Shown here one piece after another: positions 57,473-64,000 of a DNA stretch of 64,000 nt. Position 1 is the stretch's first letter; each line of letters begins with the position of its first letter. The position numbers were made by a program, and so were the translations under genes. The notes below the pieces were generated by a model. That model had not been told where the DNA came from. It saw only the letters and a list, made by a program, of their open reading frames with translations, and made no database searches. Origin of the DNA: Pseudoalteromonas sp. T1lg88 (lineage in GTDB: Bacteria > Pseudomonadota > Gammaproteobacteria > Enterobacterales > Alteromonadaceae). The stretch is from assembly GCF_002964765.1 (NCBI RefSeq), contig NZ_PQCF01000031.1, positions 251,549 to 315,548 of the forward strand, given 5' to 3'.

Positions 57473-58031
57473 CTACTCTTGGCTTACACCGAGCTCAAAG
57501 TTAAGGCTGATTTCAGTGACCGTGCCGCTGTGCTCATACAAGCCAATAAAACGCACCCGTTCTTGGCTATCCAGGCAACTGATAAAGTAGCTAAACAGAC
57601 CTTTGAGCTCTTGTGTGATGGGCGTGAGTTGCTGACATGAATAGGCGCTCTCTAACAAAGATGCCGGTAGCTGGGCCTCGCTGCTGGTGAAGAACTGCGC
57701 CAACTGCGCCTGATCTTGGGCTAATAAGGCTTGCAACAAACTGCTGTAAGGTCCGCTCTGGCCTTGACGGCGAAATTGGCCATCCGCTTGGCGCTCAAAC
57801 ACGCCATCACCATCGATTTTCAGCAAGGAATCGATGGGCGTCAGGGTATGCCATAACAGCTGCTCGCTACTTAGGGTGAATTCACCCTTGCTGATAAAGT
57901 GCTGGTTAAAACCGGCAAAGGTTTTCGCCTGGCTAAAACTGCCCTGCTCACTTTGGACCTTAGGCTCATTTGCAGCTGCGCTTGGAGCAACACATAAGCG
58001 TAAGCCATAGACTGACTAAAAGCTTTTTCAT
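57473..58031 (-). pseudogene. LolA-like outer-membrane lipoprotein carrier, frameshifted in signal peptide
   Basis: The true start is the ATG at 58031, which overlaps the thioesterase stop (TAATG). It begins MKKLLVSLWLTLMCCS, then hits a stop after residue 21. Removing one A near 57986-57987 gives MCCSSAAANEPKVQSEQG and continues in the downstream frame with GEFTLSSEQLLWHTLTPIDSLLKIDGDGVF, the LolA-like domain, to the stop at 57473. No alternative ATG lies between 58031 and 57826. So the coding region is split, or the base is a sequencing error; otherwise the gene fills a normal slot (about 185 aa) before the MMPL exporter. Confidence 0.8.
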
Positions 58032-58456
58032 TACAGTACCTTGGCCAGTTTCTGCATTAAAATCGGCGGTGACACATATTGCATTTCACCGCTGTCTTGC
58101 GCAACCGCTACCTGCACCGTATAGGCCTTGGTCAGGCGCTTATTACTGGCGGCATCGAAGATCACATAGTCGATTTTTAAGCGTTGCTCATATTCTTTAA
58201 GGTAAGCCTCGACACGTATACGCTGGGTGAACAGCGCCGAGTCTATGTATTTTATGCGCATATCAACAATGGGCCAGGCATAGCCCGACTCAAGCATTTG
58301 CAAATAATCATAATCGAATTGGCGCAACAACTCACAACGCGCCACCTCCAGGTAACGGGCATAGTTACCATGCCAAACGATATTCATGGGATCGCAATCG
58401 TGAAACGGGATCTCTATTTCAACTGAGCTAACCAGCAAGGCATTTTTATTATTCAT
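58031..58456 (-). CDS. Acyl-CoA thioesterase (YbgC/4HBT, hot-dog)
   Basis: 141 aa. SVEIEIPFHDCDPMNIVWHGNYARYLEVAR carries the 4HBT motif with Asp in FHDCDPMNIVWHGNY. Releases acyl chains from CoA or ACP in polyene synthesis. Eight-base overlap with the lyase gene upstream and TAATG overlap with lolA. Confidence 0.93.
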   Translation of the reverse strand: MNNKNALLVSSVEIEIPFHDCDPMNIVWHGNYARYLEVARCELLRQFDYDYLQMLESGYAWPIVDMRIKYIDSALFTQRIRVEAYLKEYEQRLKIDYVIFDAASNKRLTKAYTVQVAVAQDSGEMQYVSPPILMQKLAKVL

Positions 58457-59993
58457 ATAGGTCCCAACGTTGCTGCACTATGTAATCCACCGTGGTGCGC
58501 AGGGTCTGCTCCAGTGGTCTGTCCTCAGTCAGGTTATCAAAATAGCGACAAACATCGCTATACATGGCACGAATATTTGTGCTTAAACCCTGCTCATCCA
58601 CCTCACCACGAGCAATACGAATACGCAGTCCTTGTACCGCCGCCAACAGGGTACAGGCCAGCACCTGCTCGGTTAGTTGCAGCACCCGCATACAATCGCG
58701 AGCGGCTATGGTACCCATGCTCACCTTGTCCTGGTTATGGCATTCGGTGGAGCGCGAAAATACGCTGGCGGGCATGGTCAGTTTCAGGGCTTCGGCGGTA
58801 AAGGAGGAAGCACCGATCTGCACCGCTTTAAAGCCGTGGTTGATGTACTTGCGCTCGTCATGGGCATCGCTCAAGTTGCTCGGCAGGCCATTGTTGTACT
58901 TGGTGTCCACCAAGGAGGCGATTTGTCTGTCGGCCAAGTCGGCCAGATTCGCCACCGCAGTTTTCATGCTGTCCATGGCCATGGCGATATGGCCGCCATA
59001 GAAATGACCACCATGCAACACATGCTCGCCCTGCCCATCGATAATGGGGTTGTCGTTGGCGGAGTTCAGCTCGTTCTCGATAAACTGACGCAACCAAGGC
59101 AAGGAGTCCGCCAACACACCAATGACATGGGGCGCGCAGCGAATCGAATAACGGTCCTGCAAACGCTCGGCATTGCGAGGATGACTATGATGATTCAGGT
59201 CATCGCGGATCCAGGCCGCTACCTGCTGCTGACCGCTGTGCGGTTTCACCGAGAATAAGATTTCATCGAAATGATGACTGTTGCCCTTGAGCGCCAAGGA
59301 GCTTAATGCGGTGATACGCGTCGCCAGCTTATGCAGGTAATTGGCGCGGTCAAAGGCCAAACAGGCAATGGCTGTCATCACCGCCGTACCATTCATAATC
59401 GCCAAGCCTTCTTTGGGGCGCAATGTGATGGGTTTCAGCCCTACCTTGGCAAAGGCGTCTTTGGCGGCCATCACCTCGCCTTGAAAATACACATCGCGCT
59501 CGCCTACTAATGCACCGGCCACATAAGAAAGCGGCGTGAGGTCGCCACTGGCGCCCACCGAGCCCTCTTGCGGGATCAAGGGCAGGATTTTATGGTTGAG
59601 CATATCGCGAAGCAAATACAGCAGTTCCCAACTCACCCCGGAATAGCCCTGAGTCAGGGAGGTTAATCGGGTTGCCAAAATGGCGCGCGACTCGGCATGA
59701 GTAAAGTGAGCGCCCATGCCACAGCCGTGAAAACGGGTGAGATGCAAAGGCAGCTCTTGCACCAGCTCAAGGGGGATGCCTACGGTCACAGAGTCGCCGT
59801 AACCGGTAGTGACGCCGTAAATCACCCCTTCTTTTTCGAGCAGTTCATCTAAAAAGGCCACCGCCGAGTCTATTTTGCGCGCCAAGGCTTGGTCATTACT
59901 AATGTGTGCTAACGTATCAGTGCGGGCAAAAGCAACGATATCTTCTATACGCAGCGGCGCAGCGCCAAACTCGATGGATTGAATACTAGACAC
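58449..59993 (-). CDS. MIO-dependent aromatic amino-acid ammonia-lyase
   Basis: 514 aa from a GTG at 59993 (AGGAG nine bases ahead). GVTTGYGDS (60-68) and the ASG triplet (148-150, GSVGASGDLTPLSY) make the MIO cofactor; NDNPIIDGQGEHVLHGGHFYG follows. At the substrate-selecting site the pair is Phe88-His89 (LTRFHGCGMG), neither the Ser-His of typical histidine lyases nor the His-Leu or Phe-Leu typical of tyrosine and phenylalanine lyases. In this cluster it probably converts tyrosine or phenylalanine to a cinnamate starter. Confidence 0.9.
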   Translation of the reverse strand: MSSIQSIEFGAAPLRIEDIVAFARTDTLAHISNDQALARKIDSAVAFLDELLEKEGVIYGVTTGYGDSVTVGIPLELVQELPLHLTRFHGCGMGAHFTHAESRAILATRLTSLTQGYSGVSWELLYLLRDMLNHKILPLIPQEGSVGASGDLTPLSYVAGALVGERDVYFQGEVMAAKDAFAKVGLKPITLRPKEGLAIMNGTAVMTAIACLAFDRANYLHKLATRITALSSLALKGNSHHFDEILFSVKPHSGQQQVAAWIRDDLNHHSHPRNAERLQDRYSIRCAPHVIGVLADSLPWLRQFIENELNSANDNPIIDGQGEHVLHGGHFYGGHIAMAMDSMKTAVANLADLADRQIASLVDTKYNNGLPSNLSDAHDERKYINHGFKAVQIGASSFTAEALKLTMPASVFSRSTECHNQDKVSMGTIAARDCMRVLQLTEQVLACTLLAAVQGLRIRIARGEVDEQGLSTNIRAMYSDVCRYFDNLTEDRPLEQTLRTTVDYIVQQRWDLYE

Positions 59994-59996
59994 GAA

Positions 59997-60944
59997 CTAC
60001 TTCTCCTTGTGGCGCACGCTGTCTTCATCGCGTTGCCAAAAATCGTAAAAATTGAACCATTGATAAGGGCATTGCAGCGTCACGCGCTGCAACTCTTGGG
60101 CGTAATCATCTATTACCTGAGCCAGGGCCTGCTGCCGGGTTTTACGCGGCAAGGATAAGGCCTCGCTGTAATGACTGAAATGGACGTCAAAGCCATCACC
60201 ACTTCGGGTACAGAATAGCCAGTATATTGGGCACTCCAGTAGCGCCGCAAGAATAAAGGGCCCCTGCGCAAAAGGCGCCGGCTCGCCAAGGAAGGACGCA
60301 TAGTGCACCCGCCCAACCGCACTGGTGCTGGTGCGATCGCCGACAATCACTACAAACTCACCCTGCTCGACCTTGCTTTTAAGTAAAATCGCCAGATCCG
60401 GGCCCATATCGCTGACCTGAATAAGGTTGACGCTGACATTGGGGTTAATGCGCCCCAAGGTGCGATTAAATTCCACCGCGTGCTCGGTAAACACCAGTAC
60501 ATTGATCACACAGTTTTGATGACGCATGCCCAAGGCCCGACATACTTCCAGGTTGCCCAAGTGCGAGCCGATAAAAATGGCGCCTTGGCGGCGGGCCACC
60601 AAGTCATCAAACAGATGTTGATTTTGATAACGCAATTGCGCCGGCGTAATACGCCCAAGCCAGGCATCAATCTTATCAAAGGCGCTGTCGGCAAAGGTAC
60701 AAAAATGTTTTAACCCAGTGCCAAAACTAGGCTTAGGTTGACTGGAGTCAAACGTGTGGAGACGGCGCCAATAATCAAGGGACGCACGGCGTGCTTTTCT
60801 GCCGCTGAGATAAAAATAAAACACCACCACAAACATAAACAGCCAGAGCACCCGGCGGCCAAAGAGCTTATACACACCAAGTAAAAACTGCATGCCAAGA
60901 TAGCTGCCACGCTCTTTGGTTTTTGACCAATGTTGTTCGCTCAT
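59997..60944 (-). CDS. LpxL/HtrB-like lipid acyltransferase
   Basis: 315 aa from the ATG at 60944 (a GTG at 60968 gives eight more residues). One span (YLGMQFLLGVYKLFGRRVLWLFMFVVVFYFYLSG), then GAIFIGSHLGNLEVCRALG with the catalytic HxxxxE-type His in SHLGNLE and VGDRTSTSAVGRV. LPLAT superfamily; attaches an acyl chain, probably esterifying the polyene carboxylate onto a glycerol or sugar. In frame between glycosyltransferase and lyase, three bases from the latter. Confidence 0.9.
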   Translation of the reverse strand: MSEQHWSKTKERGSYLGMQFLLGVYKLFGRRVLWLFMFVVVFYFYLSGRKARRASLDYWRRLHTFDSSQPKPSFGTGLKHFCTFADSAFDKIDAWLGRITPAQLRYQNQHLFDDLVARRQGAIFIGSHLGNLEVCRALGMRHQNCVINVLVFTEHAVEFNRTLGRINPNVSVNLIQVSDMGPDLAILLKSKVEQGEFVVIVGDRTSTSAVGRVHYASFLGEPAPFAQGPFILAALLECPIYWLFCTRSGDGFDVHFSHYSEALSLPRKTRQQALAQVIDDYAQELQRVTLQCPYQWFNFYDFWQRDEDSVRHKEK

Positions 60945-60954
60945 ATCGTGCCGC

Positions 60955-61695
60955 TTACCTTTGACCACTGAGCTTACGCCATAGCAATTTAGGCAGGCGT
61001 ACCAACATGCCGAAAAACAAGCGGGTGTGCAGCCAGCTGATCTTAAGGTTATCGGCCAGCGGCTGAAAATGCGACACCCCGTCTTCTGGGTAAATCACTT
61101 GGGTGTCGACAAAACGCGAAGGCGTACCGCGCCAATACATGCGCACCATGATCTCAATATCGAAATCCATGCGTTTACCCAGCTCGCAGCGAGCAAATAG
61201 CGCCATACAAGGTGCCAGCGGATATACGCGAAAGCCGCACATGGAGTCTTTAATGGACAGACTCAGGGTTTCTACCCAGACCCAAAAATGGGTGATATAA
61301 CGACTTAAATATCTGTGCTTGGGGACCGAGTCGTCATACAGGGGGCGACCACTGATAATCGCCTCTGGATTTTCCCGGGAACATTCTACCAGTCGGTTCA
61401 TATCCGCCAGGCAATGTTGGCCATCGGCATCCACCTGCAGGGCATGGCTGTAACCGTTTTCATATGCCCAGCGCAGACCGGTTTGCACCGCTCCGCCCTT
61501 GCCCTGATTGATTTGATGGCGTAGCAGGGTCAAATCCCTGTATTGCTGCGCCAGCTCGTCGAAGTATTTTTGCGCCTCGGCATGACTGCCATCATCGACC
61601 ATGACTATCTTGTAACCGGCACCACTTAATTGCGCCAGCACCTGATCAATGGCATGGGTATGGTTGTAGTTAGGAATGACGATACACAAGTTCAT
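60955..61695 (-). CDS. Glycosyltransferase family 2
   Basis: 246 aa. Opens MNLCIVIPNYNHTHAIDQVLAQL; metal-binding DxD in ALQVDADGQHCLADMNRLV and FDIEIMVRMYWRG, DPM1/GT2 pattern, and a C-terminal amphipathic helix WLHTRLFFGMLVRLPKLLW. Transfers a sugar to a lipid carrier or the polyene head. Three bases ahead of the dehydratase-like gene stop; overlaps the acyltransferase start if the GTG is used. Confidence 0.92.
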   Translation of the reverse strand: MNLCIVIPNYNHTHAIDQVLAQLSGAGYKIVMVDDGSHAEAQKYFDELAQQYRDLTLLRHQINQGKGGAVQTGLRWAYENGYSHALQVDADGQHCLADMNRLVECSRENPEAIISGRPLYDDSVPKHRYLSRYITHFWVWVETLSLSIKDSMCGFRVYPLAPCMALFARCELGKRMDFDIEIMVRMYWRGTPSRFVDTQVIYPEDGVSHFQPLADNLKISWLHTRLFFGMLVRLPKLLWRKLSGQR

Positions 61696-61698
61696 GGC

Positions 61699-62052
61699 TT
61701 AGCTCGCAAAGACCAGGCGGCCACTGGCATGCTGACCCTTTTCAGAGTGATAACTAAAGAGTACCTTTTCGTTATTTTTCTTCGCCAATTGCAGCGTCAC
61801 TTCCAATTCTGGGGTCATCACCACCTGAAACTTCAATACCTCAATATCGGCTATCTCCCCGATCATGCCCAGATATTGACGAGCGTATTGCACCGCCCAA
61901 TCGAGTTGCACGACACCGGCAAGGATAGGCGCACCCGGAAAGTGGCCACGAAAATAATCGAGCTCGGGTTGTAAATACAAGGTCAGCGCAACCTGGTCGT
62001 CCGTTTGTTCAATGGCGCGGATCTGCGGCTCGGTTATCACTAGATCAGACAA
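61699..62052 (-). CDS. ApeI-like small hot-dog dehydratase
   Basis: 117 aa. LDYFRGHFPGAPILAGVVQLDWAVQYARQYLG has the catalytic His of GHFPGxPILxGV, as in FabZ/FabA-like enzymes, with QVVMTPELEVTLQL later. Second dehydratase of the polyene cycle, partner of the 151-aa one. Eight-base overlap with the ligase gene. Confidence 0.88.
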   Translation of the reverse strand: MSDLVITEPQIRAIEQTDDQVALTLYLQPELDYFRGHFPGAPILAGVVQLDWAVQYARQYLGMIGEIADIEVLKFQVVMTPELEVTLQLAKKNNEKVLFSYHSEKGQHASGRLVFAS

Positions 62053-63388
62053 AATATTGCTCCAATTGCGAATAAATCAGCTTGCCCTGACTGTTGTAGG
62101 GGAGCTGCTCAAAATAACGCCACTTACGCGGTACACACACGGCTTCAAATTCCTGCCCCAGCCAGGCCTTTAACTGCACGGTTATTTCCCTGCTGGAAGC
62201 CTGCGATTCACCTGCATTGCCAAGTGCCACCAAGGCACCTAAACGCCCCGAAGAGAGTTGCAGCAGCGCACAGGCGCGCACCAGGGGGTGCTGGCGCAAA
62301 CGCGCTTCCATACCAACCAGGTCGACCCTTTTTTCCGCTACCTTCACGGTTCTATCGGCGCGCCCGAGTAACAAAAATCGACCATCACTCAATACCTGGC
62401 CCTTGTCATCCAACAGCCGGATTGGCTCGTCTATCAAGGGGGATTGCAGCGCCAAGCGGCCCTCGTCTGTGCTCAGACTGATGCCAGCAAAAGGCTGCCA
62501 GGGCGTTGCCGTCGTCGAAAGCACACTGCGATAGCCTATGCCGCCGGTTTCCGTGCTGCCATAAACCTGCACTACGCCTTGATGTAACTGCTCCGCCAAG
62601 GTAATGGCATCTGAGTCCGCCAAGGGTCCACCGGAGGAAAATATGCGCTCTATCTGTGCACGCTTCGGCACCAGAACATTGTCATCCACAAGCCGGGATA
62701 ACTGAGCTGGCGAGGCCACCACCAGCCAACGCCGATGATCGCCAAGTCGCTTGGCTAAATGCTCTGGGTATTGGTAACTGCTGGCTTCAAAGAAGTGCCC
62801 AAAACGCAGCGGCCACAGCAGTTTAAATAACAGCCCATAAATATGTTGATGCGACACCATGGCCACAAAGGACAGATGTTCGGGCTTAGACTCGGCGCAG
62901 ATAAAGGTCTGCTCCAGGGTTTCTAGTTCACAGTTAATGGCATCCCAGCTTTTATAAATGGCCTTGGCGGGACCGCTGGAGCCCGAAGTGAAAAACACCA
63001 GCCTGCCGGAGCCCTGAGCGCTGCCGGGCCAGTGTAAATCGCACGCCAATGAAGAATCTGGGGCAAAGGCGTCCACATAGGTATAGCCAGGCGGGCTATC
63101 CGCCTCCAACTCACCGGCATAGAAACTGGTGATCTTTTGCAAATCACACAAGGTTTGTGGCTGAGCGTTAGGAGGTAAAACAATATCCAGCGGCAATTGC
63201 GCCAACGCCAGCAAACGCGCTGCAAACTCTATGCTATCGCTGTGATACAGCAACACCGAGGAGCCGGCTTCAAGGGGCGCATAACGGCGATAAAAACTCT
63301 CGACTAAAGCAAGAAATTGCGCGCTGCTAAAAGCACAGCCATCACGGCTGGCCATGTGCTCACCGAGGAGGTTTTTTAAGTTATACAA
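62045..63388 (-). CDS. AMP-binding acyl/aryl-acid ligase
   Basis: 447 aa, shorter than usual acyl-CoA ligases because its N-terminal part is short. P-loop FFTSGSSGPAKAIYKSW, A5 VYGSTETGGIGYR, A8 LLGRADRTVKVAEKRVDLVGME and the A10 Lys in YNSQGKLIY are all present. Adenylates and loads an aromatic acid starter onto the ACP or CoA. Fits a starter made by the ammonia-lyase next door. Confidence 0.92.
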   Translation of the reverse strand: MYNLKNLLGEHMASRDGCAFSSAQFLALVESFYRRYAPLEAGSSVLLYHSDSIEFAARLLALAQLPLDIVLPPNAQPQTLCDLQKITSFYAGELEADSPPGYTYVDAFAPDSSLACDLHWPGSAQGSGRLVFFTSGSSGPAKAIYKSWDAINCELETLEQTFICAESKPEHLSFVAMVSHQHIYGLLFKLLWPLRFGHFFEASSYQYPEHLAKRLGDHRRWLVVASPAQLSRLVDDNVLVPKRAQIERIFSSGGPLADSDAITLAEQLHQGVVQVYGSTETGGIGYRSVLSTTATPWQPFAGISLSTDEGRLALQSPLIDEPIRLLDDKGQVLSDGRFLLLGRADRTVKVAEKRVDLVGMEARLRQHPLVRACALLQLSSGRLGALVALGNAGESQASSREITVQLKAWLGQEFEAVCVPRKWRYFEQLPYNSQGKLIYSQLEQYFV

Positions 63389-63950
63389 GCTTGCCCTGCC
63401 TTTTTAACCACAGCCTATAAGTCCACTCGCTGGCGGCCAAAAGGCCGATAAGCACATAGGCGATAAAGCCGTTATACCAGGTCCACAAAGCCACATCACC
63501 AAGCCAGACCGTGTAGGTGGCGGCGATACCATTGAGGACAAAAAAGGCACACCAGATCATGGTCACCTTACGGGTATAGCGTACGCCTTGCTCACTCAAT
63601 TGTGGCTCCTGCAAGCGGGCAAAACGCTCCACCATGCTCTGCTTTTGCAGCAAACTTAGGGCAAAGGTGATGGCCATAATCAGGTTCACCATAATCGGGT
63701 AGAGTTGCAGCCACAGGGATGAGCCGCGCATTAGCGCCATCAACACCAGCAGCAAGCCAACTGCGGAGATAGGTAATAGCCAGTTGCCAATAGCCTTGTG
63801 GCGCAGCGCCAACAGCACGCGCCCTGTTAATAAGGCCGCCAACAGCCAGGCTACCTGTTGCTCATACCCCCGGCTTAAGCCCAGGTAAACCAAGACAGGA
63901 TAAGCCAAAAGGCACAAGGAGATCAGTGCATTCACTATGCCTTTAAGCAT
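63381..63950 (-). CDS. COG4648-type polytopic membrane protein
   Basis: 189 aa with five or six spans (ALISLCLLAYPVLVYLGLSRG, VAWLLAALLTGRVLLALRHKAIG, LLPISAVGLLLVLMALMRG, MIWCAFFVLNGIAATYTVWLGDVALWTWYNGFIAYVLIGLLAASEWTYR). Regular small membrane partner in aryl polyene loci. Function unknown. Eight-base overlap with the ligase gene and two bases after the ACP. Confidence 0.85.
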   Translation of the reverse strand: MLKGIVNALISLCLLAYPVLVYLGLSRGYEQQVAWLLAALLTGRVLLALRHKAIGNWLLPISAVGLLLVLMALMRGSSLWLQLYPIMVNLIMAITFALSLLQKQSMVERFARLQEPQLSEQGVRYTRKVTMIWCAFFVLNGIAATYTVWLGDVALWTWYNGFIAYVLIGLLAASEWTYRLWLKRQGKLV

Positions 63951-63952
63951 GA

Positions 63953-64000
63953 TTAATTAACGAGTTGTTCTACTTCTTTTACTACGTCCGCTACGGTACG
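63953..64000 (-). CDS. Acyl carrier protein, C-terminal end only
   Basis: Fifteen codons before a TAA at 63953-63955 read RTVADVVKEVEQLVN, the last helix of an ACP. The serine for phosphopantetheine would be outside. Two bases ahead of the membrane-protein gene; the operon continues beyond the window. Confidence 0.7.
   Translation of the reverse strand, partial: RTVADVVKEVEQLVN

Overview
The window comes from a Gram-negative gammaproteobacterium, most likely a marine or aquatic member of the Alteromonadales (Shewanella / Pseudoalteromonas / Alteromonas-like). This rests on gene content and order: an ECF sigma-ChrR-photolyase-Cfa operon, an astC-astA-astD-DUF1338 block, DUF3081, AbgT, several lipoproteins and outer-membrane proteins, and an aryl-polyene-type cluster. 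Base composition looks near 50% G+C in genes, with AT-rich gaps. No rRNA, tRNA, CRISPR array or complete insertion sequence was seen.

Layout. 1-330: the 5' part of a REP-associated-type transposase (cut by the window edge) and two perfect 19-bp repeats. 467-742: HU. 865-10377 (minus): an 11-gene operon with touching or overlapping genes, starting with an ECF sigma factor and its ChrR-type anti-sigma, then DUF523/DUF1722, photolyase, a SnoaL-like protein, SDR, FAD oxidoreductase, DUF1365, Cfa-type methyltransferase, DUF2878, chalcone-isomerase-like and DUF3833. It looks like a singlet-oxygen/light response with photorepair and membrane-lipid modification. 10.7-17.5 kb: two small overlapping genes, a TrhA/hemolysin-III protein, an ATL protein with a LysR regulator, and an RND efflux pair. 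17.8-27.1 kb: glycosyltransferase, CHMI-type tautomerase, SGNH esterase, RluF, an orphan periplasmic binding protein, DUF418, M3 peptidase and a propeller-like protein. 27.2-33.2 kb: MscS channel, Lrp/AsnC regulator and three arginine succinyltransferase pathway genes plus DUF1338.

33.5-38.8 kb is the most unusual accessory module: a VpsR-like sigma-54 activator, a DsbA-like lipoprotein and a Cys-rich exported 822-aa repeat protein with a candidate sigma-54 promoter. It is followed by a convergent 1035-aa secreted metalloprotease. 42.8-48.3 kb holds RNase Z (split by a frameshift), DUF3081, AbgT, an outer-membrane barrel and DUF2254.

48.5-64.0 kb (minus, running off the right edge) is an aryl-polyene-type operon: ACP, membrane protein, AMP-ligase, two hot-dog dehydratases, glycosyltransferase, acyltransferase, MIO ammonia-lyase, thioesterase, a LolA-like gene (frameshifted), MMPL exporter, FAD oxidoreductase, lipoprotein, two ketosynthases and a ketoreductase. 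MipA/OmpV and a small secreted protein follow after gaps of only 2-3 bases. The lyase probably supplies an aromatic acid starter, the ligase loads it, and the FAS-like enzymes extend and dehydrate it to a polyene that is esterified and exported.
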